From Cyanophora paradoxa (Eukaryota > Glaucocystophyceae > Cyanophorales > Cyanophoraceae): a stretch of 64,000 nt of DNA. This document shows, piece after piece, positions 33,701 through 44,289 of the stretch (positions within the stretch are counted from its first letter, which is position 1; the number at the start of each line of letters is the position of its first letter). Location of the stretch: NCBI GenBank assembly GCA_004431415.1, contig QPMI01000117.1, positions 124,001 to 188,000 of the forward strand. The letters are read 5' to 3'. Under the pieces are notes generated by a model. It was not told the origin of the DNA and searched no databases. It saw nothing but the letters and a program-made list of their open reading frames with translations. The position numbers and the translations under genes are program-made.

Positions 33701-34652
33701 CCCCTCATCCCCATCCTCTCCTTCACGGATGACGCCTTCTGGCGCGGCCGCGTCGAGGACGCTCCCCAGCGCCGCCTCCTCCTCCCCGACCCGGTGCCCT
33801 TTGAGTTTAGTCTACGACCCCAGCTGCGTCCGGTTTATATTAATTTGATGTGCGGGCGCAGCCGTCTGGGGCACGGTACCTCGTGAACGAGCTCGTGCTG
33901 GACGAGCGCTCGGCCGCGGCCGACCTGCGCCGCACGCTCTGGTTCTACCTCTGCCGCGACACCCTCCTAGTCGACGACCCGCAGCAGCGCGAGTGCGCGC
34001 GCCCCTCCGCTTCTGCTCAGAATCTTCTTCTCTGATTAATATTATACATCTCGTGTGCAGCTTCATCATCAACACGGTTTGGCATGGGAAGATCCGGAGC
34101 ACGGTATGCCGACCCTGATTTGAACTTCGATTTTGCTCACGCTCGGATCTTCCTTGCTCACTCCCGGACTCCCAGATCATTGTGCTGCCGAAGCGGGACG
34201 GGCGGGGTGCGGTGGACGTCCGGACCTACAGCGTGACGAAGCGGAACGAGGTCATGTGGGGCGACCAGGCGCAGGAGGAGCCCCGCGCCGCCTTCGCCTC
34301 CACGCGCTCGCTGCAGCAGGAGATCGCGGACGCGGAGGGGCGCCTGGCCCTCGCGCAGGGCCTGCAGGCCCGCCGCGAGGACCTCGTCCAGAGGGCGGCG
34401 GCGGCGCGCGGCCTCCGCGCCGCCCTCGACGAGAAAAGCCGCGCGCTGGAGGCCCTCAAGGGGCAGCGGGATGGCCTGCACGCGAAGCTCAAGGCGGGGA
34501 TCCGGAGCCGTGGCCCCGCGGCCGAAGTCCGGGACCCACGGCGGTCCTCCGCCGATGCCGCGAGCAAGCGTGGCAGGCCGGAGGGCCCGCCTGCCGACGC
34601 CGACGTCGACGGCATGCCCGGGCCCAGCAATGGCAAGAAGTCCCGCCACTGA
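24721..34652 (+). CDS. SMCHD1: SMCHD1-family protein: GHKL ATPase plus SMC hinge, ~10 kb spliced gene
   Basis: The start ATG at 24721 splices in frame into GQIADHDIALFYRPAGSPAE and then KDERWRLLKPEDFVWPAVLR, a possible ubiquitin-like N-terminal region. The GHKL ATPase follows at 25440-26420: LMELIDNSVEAT (catalytic Glu and Mg-binding Asn), IADNGWGM (DxGxG), LSRYGVGAKA, MFYLGSVVRVNSK and HRFLAEVYHFYLYG. A middle region (26560-32600) has VPVQLAVAYFPVQRNKE, CWKRFKGFLFVSGAVEPTCH and beta-rich Ig-like stretches. The coiled coil ERRRALQEELVQLNEIIENQ leads to the SMC hinge (33240-34260): FLGLVCHLARVEDDRVA, YLVNELVLDERSAA, DTLLVDD, FIINTVWHGKIRSTIIVLPK. The stop TGA is at 34650-34652. This order matches SMCHD1 and related plant proteins, which act in chromatin silencing and condensation. 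A few internal splice junctions are approximate. Confidence 0.85.
33345..33410 (+). repeat. 7-bp tandem repeat within the SMCHD1-like hinge intron
   Basis: The heptamer CCTCGCA, with one CCTCGCG variant, is repeated about nine times directly after the GTGCG donor that follows the exon ending EDDRVA. It lies inside the intron and does not affect coding. Confidence 0.85.
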
Positions 34653-35194
34653 GGGTTCGGTTTCCCCGTTTTTCAGTTGAAGGTCCCCGTTTCCAGTTGA
34701 GCAATTTTAGCCTGCAAGTTACGATTATTGCATTCGGGTAGCAGCAGTCGCGCGCTGCAGCTTCTGTAAGTAAAGCCAGCTGCAGCGCGAGCCTCGTGTG
34801 CCATAGCTTATTTATTTGATGTGCGACAGAAGTCGACGTCGACTAATATATCGGTTTACTTTGTCGAACAGATGCGGCATGTTGCACGTTGATTTATTTA
34901 TGTTATCGTATAGACGTGTGTGCACATGAATGTGGTTCGATTATGCGCCGTTGATTTTTTTATACGTGTCACGGACATTATAATTATCGGTAGAATTTCA
35001 CAGGCGCAGATCGTCGAATTCGAACCAGGCCACTTCTAGCACTAGTTTTGCGGCCTTTCGAATTTTGCGGAAGCCTGTTGAAATCTTGACGATGTCGCTA
35101 GCTCTAGCTAGATGCAAATGCATATCTACATACACACATCGAGATCAACGCGTTCTCGTAGTTTTTCGCAGTCGCGATCGCTAGCTCTTGCGGG
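34653..35194. other. AT-richer 3' region between convergent genes
   Basis: This lies between the SMCHD1-like stop and the stop of the Phe-Gly-rich gene. It is AT-rich with TTTATTTAT and TATATATATAT words, consistent with 3' UTRs. No gene is seen. Confidence 0.5.
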
Positions 35195-35985
35195 CTAGCG
35201 GACGACGTACTTCTCGCGGCAGAGGTCGCGGGCGCGCCCCACCGCCGCCCCGCCCGGCACGAGCACCTCCCGGAACGCCCCCGCCGCCTCCCCGAAGGCC
35301 TCCGCCACCTGCGCCAGGCTAGTGAATTTATTTCAAGGCCAAAATATTTGATATCGCTATATATATATATATTAAAGGAATGAGCTCGAGGCTGGGAAGA
35401 AAGTTAAGAATGCGGGCCTGGGCGAGGACATCGCGGATAGAGAGTGATCGCAGCTCCTCGTCCGTCAGGTGGAGTTCCTGCGAAATTAAAGCTTTCAGCT
35501 GCAGAATCGAGTCTCTGCAAAATTAAACGAGAATGGGATTTCGCGCGCCCGCCCGTCGGAGCTAGAGGCGCCCGTGCGGCCGTCCGCACGGTAGAAGCTG
35601 ATGACGCGCGCCCTCTCCGGCGTCACGAGCGCCCAGGAGCCGGCGTTGCCGCTCGCGGGGCCGGTGCTGGGGGCGGCGCCGAAACCGAAGCCTTGGGGCA
35701 CGTGCGACGGAGCTTGGCTGCACCCGCCGGAGCCTGCAGCTGCAGAGGACCCTAGGCCTAGATCAGAATTCGCGCATCGACTTCAGACTTGAATAAGTTT
35801 CGCGCGCACATTTGGGCTCCCGATCTAGCGGCAAAGCTGGAGGCGGCGCCGAAGCCGCAGCCGCAGCCGCAGCTGAAGCTGCCGGCGCCGGGCCCGAACT
35901 CGAAGACGATGGCGTGAACGCATGCGCAGGGTTGGCGCTGGCACGCGGCCGCCGCCGCTGCGGAGTCGGAGCCTGCGCATGCGCA
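35195..35985 (-). CDS. Phe-Gly-rich protein, terminal exons (possible nucleoporin-like), 5' end unresolved
   Basis: The stop TAG is at 35195-35197. Exons recovered on the minus strand encode VAEAFGEAAGAFREVLVPGG then RARDLCREKYVVR; ELHLTDEELRSLSIRDVLAQ (35400-35480); VPQGFGFGAAPSTGPASGNA then WALVTPERARVISFYRADGR (about 35560-35700); and FGPGAGSFSCGCGCGFGAAS (about 35820-35910). The GFGFG and FGAA motifs with Gly/Ala/Ser spacers resemble FG-nucleoporin linkers, but four or five FG units are too few to be sure. One junction would use a GC donor. I could not find the start. Treat it as a partial gene of unknown function. Confidence 0.4.
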
Positions 35986-38008
35986 GTTTAGAATTAACAG
36001 AACATAAACGACAGAAGGCTTAAGCACTTTAGTAAAAATCATTGGGGAAGGGAAAATCACTTCCCCTGTCCCTCTCCTTAGGGCCCAACCCTACCCCAAA
36101 TCCTGTTTCCCCGACCTCCTCAAAACCCGGGCCGCGCGGTATATCCTGAAAGCACATCCCAAGGGGACCCCGAAACCATGTCGCCCGGTCCCGTCCGACC
36201 AAAGGGTGATCCAGGAACGGGCACCAACTCCCGGGACAAAAACGGGTCCAGCGACGCATAGGGAGCAGATATACGAGCCAAACCAGTTCGAGGTCGTTGC
36301 ACGCATCATGAACAACATTCCGTACAGCGGGAGCAAGGCCGGATGCGAGCGCGGTTGCGTGGGAGGACGCCGCGCGCCCTAGCCAATCACATTGGAGAGT
36401 CAGTTAACTTACCCTGAGGAAAGTCTTTTCGCGGACCCCCCGGCCGCTTTCTCCTCCCGCCCTGGCCAGCGCTTTCTCCTAAGCTTCCCGACAGCCCGGC
36501 CGGCCGCGGCGCTCTCTGTCACGCGCGCCTCTCGCGCGCGCGGCAGTCTGCTGTAGCTAGCCGCGCCATGAACGCCACAGCCGCTCCAACCGCACGCACC
36601 CCGGTCGCAAGCCGGCCACAAGCCGGTCGCACTAGCTTGCGCCGTGGGGTCGCATCAGGTTTGCCCGCGGCGCGCCAGCTGCGCAGGAGCCCGAGGCCAT
36701 GTCCGCGCCGCGCAATGCCCGGGCCCGCGCGCGGCCGCGCGCCGGGCGCCCGGCCGGCGCGGCAGTACGAGCTCGCGCGCGACGGCCGCGGGGCAATTGC
36801 AAGCGCATGCGCAGGTTGCGAACGTCTAGATCTGGCCATGGCCAGCAGCGCGCCTCGAGCTCCGATCGCGATCCGATCGATCCGATCATGCGCACTCGCA
36901 ACACACGCACATGCCTACCTTCATGCACGGTGCGCTCGCAGCTACGCAGCGCCCCTTGGTACCAGTCTTTGCCCGCTCAGTTGCATTATCTCGCCCTAGG
37001 CCCTCCGGTCCATTCGGCGCCGCGGCGGCGTGTCCCGCAATCGCGCGCGTGACGTCGACGGCCTCGCGCGCGCGCGTGACGGGGCATGCGCAAGCGCAGG
37101 AGCAGACATGTACATCCACAAGGTTTGCGAGCCATCCCCGGCCCACTGCGCCGCGTCCAACCTCTTCTAGCCTCCTCTTTCGAATTTTATATTTAGCCTC
37201 GAAAACAGCTCGCCTGCAGCTGGCGCCGGCCTGGCGTCGGATGGCCGCGGCCACCGCCTTCAAGGCTTCTGGACCGGAGCCTCGGAGCGCTAGCTCTGCT
37301 TTTCTTCCATTTGAATGGACGCAGCGGTCCTTCAAGTTTGCTCCTTTTCCTGCTCTCTAGATCTCCGGATTCAAGCCATCGCCCCAAATTCGCGAGTGAC
37401 TTTCCCTTCCCCGGACCCCGCAGCGGCGTGCACGAGCACGACCCCTTCCGAGCGCGCGCCGCAGCGGGCCCTTTATAATTACATCATTTGCTTACGTCGA
37501 CGTCTTCGGACGCTTCGCTTGCGCACGCATCGCTCACATGGGCGGCCTCGAGCTCCGGATCCGCTTGCTGCTGATTCGCGATCGGAGCCTGGCCTCGAAA
37601 CTAGCGTCAATTGTGCGCTCAATGTCGTTTGAGCTTTGCACAGTCAATTGTGCGCTCCAAAGGAAAGAAACGCTGCGAATCAAATACGCACGTCGTCGTC
37701 TTCGTCGGCGCTGCGACGATTACGTTTCCGAGACTTCGTACTCGCTGCAGTCTTGAGGAAATCCGCTCTGAAATCGCCATTAGGCTGCGATGTCGATCGT
37801 GAGTGATCATCATGATCGCGAGCAATTGCATAATCATTACGATCAATACTAATTAATAGAATTCGAAGCGCAGACCGAATCATAAATGTAGCCTTGGGCG
37901 TTGGGATCGTAACGTGGAATGCGGCTCCTCCGGAACTCATCCTGCATTCGAGAAATTTCGGATCAGACTCTGCTCATGAGACACTTTCCTTCAAAACAAA
38001 TCGAAGCG
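35986..38008. other. Largely unassigned 2 kb region
   Basis: Position 36040-36350 differs in composition from its surroundings and has an open plus-strand stretch (NQFEVVARIMNNIPYSGSKA) with no convincing start or splice partner. Position 36560-37000 has a 143-codon plus-strand frame starting MNATAAPTARTP; it is Arg/Ala/Pro-rich and probably chance. From 37400 to 38000 only palindromic AT-rich sequence is seen. Confidence 0.4.
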
Positions 38009-40312
38009 CTAGCATTCATCGCGCACAACTCGCTGGCCCGTGTTGCTTGTGCGAGGCTCCGGGGCCGGGTCGGCCGGTTTCGAATTCTTCGAAGCTCGAG
38101 CGCGAGCTCGAGTGGCCGGGGCCTTTCGGGGACGGCCGCGGGGGGCGCCGGTGGCGGAGGAGGATGCCGCGGGCGCGGCCGCTTGCGCGGTCGACGCCGA
38201 CGGCGGACAAAGCCCACCAGAGGGGCGCCCCCTGCGCGATCGGAAGCTAAATTCGAAATTCAAATTCGAATCACGAGGTTCTAGATCTAGCGTCTTAAGA
38301 CGCAAATGCGTTATAACAAGCCGAAATATATATATTAATATTATGATTAAGACGAACTTCTTCATCTCTTGAACCCTTGCGGACTGGCGAGTCTGCTGTT
38401 GGACTGGGGCGCGCGGAGCACGTGATGAACCGCGATCCGTAACCGAAGCTGGAGGATCCTGCGCTGCCGCGGATCCGGAGGCATGGGCGTCCCCTTCGGC
38501 TTCGCTGGCGCCGCGGTCGGCGTCGGCTGTGAATGAGACGCCGGACGAGCGCTCGAGCTCCTCGGTCCGCATCCGCTGGGGATTTCGCGCGATTGTCGCT
38601 GGGGCCGAGGCCGAATTCGAATCTGCACATTCGGTACTTGCGCGTTGCTCGCCTGAATCCCCGAACGCGCCTGTCGACTGTGCGCCTGAATTCAACGGCT
38701 CCCGAGACTCCGACGTCGACTCGACGAAGATTGGCTCAGAATCGGCCCTGGATCCGAATGCACATCCAGAGAAGCCAGGAATTTCTGGCGAGGGGAAGAC
38801 CTCCGAGTCAGAATTGTTTATTATTCTTTCGTGATTGCGGGCGCGCGCGGCAGCTGCTGCGGCGGCCGCGGCCTCATGATCAGAAGGAAAGTTTCGCGCA
38901 CGCGAAATTGGTTTCGAGCTTGAAGAAATTGCGATTGGATTCGCGTTGGCTTCGAGCTCGCCTCTGCCTCGACGATCGAAACTTATTATCAGAGAGGAAC
39001 CGCGCTCGATTTAGAATTCTATGCATAATTAATATTATAATCATGTAGATCGGAGCACCGATGGTCGCGGTCACGATTCTGTGAACCGCCGCCAACTGCG
39101 AAATTCGCGGCCTCGCCGAACGCCGAACCCGGGGACGAGGCGCCGCCTGAGCCTCCCGCGGCCGCGACCGACTGCGAATGCGACGACGATGCATATGGGT
39201 GGAGCGCGGCGTGCGCAGAGTCATCGGAGTTGCCCGCATCGGCCGAATTCGACGACTGTGTACGCGCAATTAATATATAATGCAAGCAAGCCTGTTTTGT
39301 TAAAAACGCTAGCGTGTAAAGGACGAATTGGAAGTGATTCATATATAACTAACGAACCGATCGCGAGGCTTCCTGCTTCGTCTTGCAACTGATCACGATT
39401 TGCTCGCTCGCCAGCCATTGCTCGCGCATCAGCTCGTCCATGTCGACCCCGTTCTCGCCGCCGAGCGCGCTCGCGATCTGAATTCTCTCACTCTCGCCCA
39501 TGGCCGTGCCGTTGTCCACAAAATCCAGAACGTGAGCGTCTTCTGTGCGCCGCAGATCCGCTATTGAGAGCCGGATGGCTTCGCAAAACTCCGGATCCGG
39601 ATCATCCTCCTCGAACTCGCCATCGCGATCCATCTCCTTCGCCCAATCGCCAACTGCAGCTGCAGTCGATGCGCGCAAATGATTATAAACGAATTCGAAG
39701 GTCGTTAGCTCAAGCGAAAGCCGACCTGACGATGAGCTCGCATGCGCATGCACGGGTTCACGCTCATCGTCGGAGATGCATATTGGGAATGAAGCACCGC
39801 CTTGCGCTCTGCGCCAGATGCATCCTCAGTCGACCCGCGCCTGCGCATATATACGCATGCGCATACGCTACATGTACAGGCGCGGCGTTTTTCGTGGCTG
39901 CAGTGTCTGGGGCTTCTTCTGCGGCGCTGCTGCTCTCAATCGCAACGGGCTCCTCGGCATTCGCATCCGCATTCGAAGCGGCGTTCGCGGCTGCACCTGC
40001 GCGGAATTCGCGAATTTCGGCAAAATTGAACCATCGAAGCTTTGGCGCGCGCATGCGCACCGTGGTCGCTGCCGTCCATATATATTCGATCGCTGCGTTT
40101 TTGAAAGCCACCTGCTCTGCAGATGCCGCGAGGGAGAGGAGATATCTAGATCTAGAGGAGGAGGGAGGTAGAGGGGAAATTGAACTCCGTGGCATGGGGG
40201 GCGTCGATCCGGCGCCGCGCGACCGCGAGAGAGAATTTCGAAAGACAGATATCGCAATCAAGAGAGCGAGAGAGAGCTCGAGGCACAAGCTTAAGCTTAA
40301 GAGCTTGATCAT
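38009..40312 (-). CDS. Protein with ubiquitin-interacting motif and AT-hook, AT-rich introns
   Basis: The minus-strand exons differ in style from the GC-rich genes: their introns are AT-rich with ATTAATATT words. From the 5' end they encode VAFKNAAIEYIWTAATT, an Ala/Glu-rich exon, then VGDWAKEMDRDGEFEEDDPD leading into DPEFCEAIRLSIADLRR. The latter fits a ubiquitin-interacting motif (acidic run, then A-I-x-x-S with a downstream acidic residue). After SSNSADAGNSDDSAHAALHP and a Ser/Glu-rich exon, the last exon holds GAPRGRPRKAPATRARARAS, a clear AT-hook (RGRP core). The stop is at 38009. The 5' end is uncertain: the ATG at 40312 would give a hydrophobic start (MIKLLSLSLCLELSLALLIA) that may be chance from purine-repeat DNA. 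Domains suggest binding to ubiquitin and AT-rich DNA; no function is assigned. Confidence 0.48.
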
Positions 40313-40800
40313 GAGCTCGAGAGGGTCCCCCGGCCGCCGGGCCCGTCGGCCCGCAGCGGCATTGATATTATGATCGCGACCAGAGTTCCGTAATTACAGT
40401 AAATTGCGAGACGTCGCTCGGCCGATCGATCAAGCGCCCGCTTCGAATTTAATAAAACCCGCACAGCGCAATGAATGAATTGTTTTTAGGGTCTTTGAAT
40501 TTCCTGCGCAATGAATGCATCGGCGGCGGCATGCATATGCTAAGTCAATCAGCTCAAGTCCTTGCAGGATCATCGATGATAGCCTATAGCTAGTAGTCCC
40601 CAGATCACTTAATATCGATGTCAGTTAGTCATTATTCTTTCTGGTGCGACGCTATTCAAAACAGAGCTCGAGAATTTGTTTCGGAGTTGCATATTTATGA
40701 TTCAATGACGTCGACAAGGATACCAAGCTGAGGATAGCGCTGCGCATGCTGGGATCGATATCGATATACCGACGCCGCGCCGGCGGCGCGTTCGACGCCC
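40313..40800. other. Intergenic, no gene seen
   Basis: About 490 bases between the UIM/AT-hook gene and the stop of BTB gene 1. The sequence is AT-rich with palindromes (GCATGCATATGC, ATCGATATCGATAT). Nothing coding is seen. Confidence 0.5.
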
Positions 40801-42430
40801 TCAAAGCTCTAGCTCTAGGGCGGCGGGCAGCGCCGCTATAGCCGCGTAGAACTTGACGAAGGAGGAAAGGTGCGGCTGGAGGTTTGCCGTCACGAGGTCG
40901 ACGTCGACCGCCCGCTGTACCGCCTCCGGCACAGACGCCAGGTCAGCTCCGAGAGCAGGTGAGGTTTTCGCAATAAGATTTTTCATGTGATTCGCGAGGG
41001 CATCGTCGGCCACAGCGGCAAGATCTCGAGGTCGATCGTTAACGTTAGGGCTCAAGCGCTGTGGCGGTGTGAATAATGTGAATTCATTGTTGTGTTTAGC
41101 TTATTGTGGGAGCTGACCGAGAATCGCATGTTGACATGCCAGCGAAGGGTTCCGTGTTTAATGAAAGCACTTGCGACTTGAAGGCAGCCAAAATGACTCT
41201 GGAGAAGGCCCTAAAACCACAGGCACGCCCGATTGCGAGTGTCATTCAACAGCGTATTGGGAACCGAATAAAATGAGATTTACGCGCACTTCACTTACCA
41301 TTTCTATAAGACAGGTCAAAGCCTCTGAAGCGTTCTTTGTCTGGTCATAAGGGAATTCGGTGAATGTTGCTGAATTTCCTCCGGAGTCGAACGCTTTGAA
41401 GCCTCCTGGTTCTAGAGGCAACCAAGATCTAAAAAGCGCATGCGCATGCTCCGCTGTACCGAAAGCAGAAACTAAAGCGAGGCTGTTCGCAGCGTGCTTC
41501 CAGTTGCTGATGCATGTCGGAAGAGCGTTCCAAACGTCTCGCTGAGCTTGCTGCGGAGTCTCGCCCGGCAAGAGCCGCGTGAGTCGACTCTGGAGAATTG
41601 TTTTTACGTGCGGAATGAGCTGCGGGTCGTCGAGCCCGCCTATCACGAGTCGCTTCAGGGGCTCTCCAAAACTCAGGGGAGCCCGGAATTTCTCGATTAC
41701 ATTTGAAAGTCTAGCGGCGGTCTCCGGAAGTGGGCTTGCTGTAAGTTCCGCCGAAATCAGACCCGCGTCTTCGGCCGTCAATCGAAGCCCGCGCATGCGC
41801 AGATGCGAGACGACCTCGGAGATGCCGTCTTCCCATCTGCAGGGGAAAAGGCCCTTAACTTAGTATACGTAACGTTTAGTTGACGCAGAGCTCAGGAGCG
41901 CGGATATCGATCCGGAGAAAATAAGCCTCGAAACAGTGCGAAAATAGAGATTAAGGAAGTGATCAAATAATTTCAAGATCGCACATGTACATGCTAAACA
42001 GCCGAAGCAGCCCGAGCGTCCGCGCCACGCTGGAAAACTCATCGTTGAACCGCCCGAAGTACAGCAATTTGATGAACGCCTCGAACAGCTCCTCAGCACT
42101 CTCCTCATGCAACGGGGCTTCAAGCTCGATGCGCACGGGCGAGCCGAGAGCGAGTTTCGCGGCGGCCGGCCCGCTCCAGCGCTCGGAAAGAAGAGCGTCG
42201 AAATATTTCGCGCGGCGGAGGAGCTCCGAGTCGAAGAAGTATGAGCGGGCGTGAACGATGAGCTCGACGTCGGAATATCGGCAGTTGTTGAAGAAGCGCG
42301 ACTCTGCAAAAATACAGCGCGAGTTTAGAGGCGTCGAATTCAGCCGGGCGCGTGTGGCGCTGTAAGCGTTTCGCGGACCAGCGCTTGTACGAGGGCATTG
42401 CTGAGGAGAGGCGGTCTTCACCGGTACCAT
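40801..42430 (-). CDS. BTB-domain protein, tandem copy 1
   Basis: The start ATG is at 42428-42430 (MVPVKTASPQQCPRTSAGPR) and the stop is at 40801. A BTB/POZ domain covers about residues 45-150: SDVELIVHARSYFFDSELLR, RAKYFDALLSERWSGP, ELFEAFIKLLYFGRF and LGLLRLFSMY. The next exon encodes WEDGISEVVSHLRMRGLRL through LTRLLPGETPQQAQRDVWNA and LPTCISNWKHAANSLALVSA, possibly a BACK-like helical region. Then come a short exon (GLLQSHFGCLQVASAFIKHG) and the last exon (LAAVADDALANHMKNLIA, SFVKFYAAIAALP). BTB proteins often serve as Cullin-3 adaptors or dimerisation modules; which applies here is unknown. Copy 2 at 44516-46126 matches every exon, which supports the model. Confidence 0.75.
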
Positions 42431-42584
42431 GGGAACACGTTAACCCGCGTGCGCGAAATCTAGATGCGCCGCGCGCGATCGGAATGTCGGAATGTGCAAT
42501 AATAACGTTAACTGCTCCGATCTTCGCGATCGGTATCGTGATCTTCGAGTTTGGTTTTCGAGTTTCAGTCGAAAGCTTCTCGAG

Positions 42585-42662
42585 CCCCCCCCCCCCCCCC
42601 CCTCCCTTCCCCCCCCTTATCCCCCCCTTATCCCCCCTCCTCCCCTTACCCCCCCCCTCCGC
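42585..42662. repeat. C-rich homopolymer/microsatellite tract
   Basis: A run of 16 or more C is followed by CCTCCC and CCCCTTAT units. It lies downstream (minus sense) of the copied exon at 42690-42805. Confidence 0.75.
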
Positions 42663-42689
42663 CGAGGGCAGGTCAGCGGCCGCCTACCT

Positions 42690-42805
42690 CCCAGATCAAA
42701 TTGTAGAACTCAGCGGGATTCGAGGGCACCTCGCGGAGTTTGCGGGAGAGGAGGGCCGAGGCGGCGCAGAATTCGAAGACCGTCAGGATGCGCGCCTGCA
42801 CTGCG
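42690..42805 (-). pseudogene. Stray duplicated exon of gene E
   Basis: On the minus strand this reads VQARILTVFEFCAASALLSR then KLREVPSNPAEF. Gene E has a nearly identical exon at about 49030-49145 (ARILTVFCAASALLSRKLRE). Neither the other gene E exons nor a start is seen near this copy. It carries a six-base insertion (making TTCGAA) that adds Phe-Glu. A purine/pyrimidine-biased tract flanks both copies. I interpret it as a duplicated fragment inserted between two BTB genes. Confidence 0.65.
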
Positions 42806-42946
42806 GCAGGATAAAGGAGCATCGACCGGCCTGCGGGGAGGGGGCGAGGAGAGCAGGAGGGGAAGCTTTGACGGCAGGGAAGAGAGGGGCGCGGCTCGGG
42901 GTGGGCCAGCTGCAGGGGCGGGTGGAAGGGTTGGAAAGGGGGTGGA

Positions 42947-42971
42947 AAGGGGGGGGGGGGGGGGGGGGGGG
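42947..42971. repeat. G homopolymer tract
   Basis: An uninterrupted run of about 24 G within a purine-rich stretch (42840-42990). Length may be uncertain in the assembly. Confidence 0.8.
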
Positions 42972-43313
42972 CAGGGGAGGGGAGGGGATGGGGGCCGCTG
43001 AGCTGGCATACGAGAACGAGCCGCTGAGCTCTAGAGGCTCGCAAATTGCCCGGGGTCGACGTCCGCCCGACGGGACGAGATCTAGATCGACGTCCCTTGT
43101 CCAACCGTTGAACGGCTCGACAAGATTGAAGAAGAGAAAGACTCGTCTCGCTTAATTCGGTTGAAAGAGAAAGCTAAAGCGCCTTAAGTCAGCTTGCTTG
43201 ATTCAGTTGAAAGGGGAAGCGCGGCCGGTTAATTTGATCTAGAGGGCACCGGAGACGGACGCGGGGGACGGGATTAATCTATATTCTCGGTGAGAAAGGC
43301 AGTGGAGAGCATT

Positions 43314-44289
43314 ATTGCAAGGGGGGAAGGATTCCCCCTTGCTCCCCGTTCCCTCGCTTCAGCCAAAAGTTTTCTACGAGGCCGTTTGCGAGGGCCAGTA
43401 TGCATATGCAACACCGGAAAAAAATGACGGTTATTCGCGTTCTGATTGGCTCGGTGGACCGGTCAGCCCTCGACTTTCGACCGTCAAAGTCGAGCTCGCG
43501 AGAGCTCCGAAAAGTGGTTTTCTACGGGAAAACCAACTTCTCTCTCGCTCCGGGATCTTCTTTGCGCGGTCGCGAGAGCTCCGAAAAGTACTAGCTAGTG
43601 GTTTTCTAGGGGAAATTAAAACCAACTTCTCTCTCGCTCCGGGCTCTTCTTTGCGCGGTTCTGCATGGAACCACTTCTCCCTAGCGGTCTGCTCTAGATA
43701 TCCGCGTACGCCGTTCGGTGGTTTTCTAGGGGAAAACCAACTAATCTCTCGTTCCGGGCTCTCCCTTGCGCGGTTCTGCATGGAACCACGTCTCCCTAGC
43801 GCTAGCGGTCTCCTCTACATATCCGCGTACGCCGTTCGGTACCCGTGCCGCCTGGACTACTTTTCACTGCATCAAGCTTGCACCGCAGCACCGCCTACCG
43901 AGCACGCGCCGCTGCCCGCAGCCGAGCACGCTTTGCCAAGTTGTGGCACTTGTGGTTGAGCTTGCATCGCAAAACCGCTTGCGCCGCTGCCTAGCTGCGC
44001 CGCTGACTCAGTGATCGCAGTCGATCGCGAGCACGCCCGGCCGTCCAGACCGTGCTCTCTTGCTGCGCTCAGCACGCCGCCGACATCGAGCTTATACCGC
44101 AGAACCGCGTGCGCCGCTGCCCGCAGCCGGGCTCCCTGCGGCCGCCCAGTCGCGCGAGGCGCGGCGCCGAAAGGGGGGGAGCGCGCAACATGCCGCGCGC
44201 ACTGGGCCGGGGTCGATCTGCCGCGCGCATGTGCGTCCCACTACGACTCTACGACTCTTCCGGCGCGAAACTCGCGGCCGGGCCCCTAG
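43314..44289 (+). mobile_element. Dispersed repeat element, copy 1 (hairpin start, CTAG end)
   Basis: It shares its start (ATTGCAAGGGGGG, then an inverted CCCCCTTGC forming a hairpin), most of its body and its end (GCGGCCGGGCCCCTAG followed by T) with the copy at 59633-60254. Similarity stops abruptly at both ends. The body contains repeated words TTCTGCATGGAACCAC, TCTCTCGCTCCGGGCTCTTC and GGTTTTCTAGGGGAAAA, partly as internal tandem duplication. Just before the CTAG end is an imperfect hairpin (CCGGCGCGA ... TCGCGGCCGG). There are no terminal inverted repeats and no coding capacity. The CTAG^T end after a hairpin is Helitron-like, but the 5' end does not begin with TC. Best called a non-autonomous element of unknown class. 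Confidence 0.6.

Noticed and set aside
36568-36999. 143-codon plus-strand frame beginning MNATAAPTARTP
   Set aside because: Arg/Ala/Pro-rich composition typical of chance frames in this GC-rich DNA; no domain and no splice partner.
38300-38372. Apparent transmembrane helix (FVLIIILIYIFRLVITHL)
   Set aside because: It falls in an AT-rich interval with a GTCTTAATC donor and a CGCGCAG acceptor around it, so it is more likely an intron.
40240-40312. Hydrophobic N-terminus (MIKLLSLSLCLELSLALLIA) as a signal peptide of the UIM/AT-hook gene
   Set aside because: It is encoded by a GAGAGA/AAGCTTAAGCTT low-complexity stretch and is inconsistent with ubiquitin and DNA binding inside the nucleus, so the start is left open.
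42585-42971. Possible telomere-like or rDNA-like C/G tracts
   Set aside because: Plain homopolymer runs without a telomeric unit; they flank a copied exon and resemble the other skewed introns.
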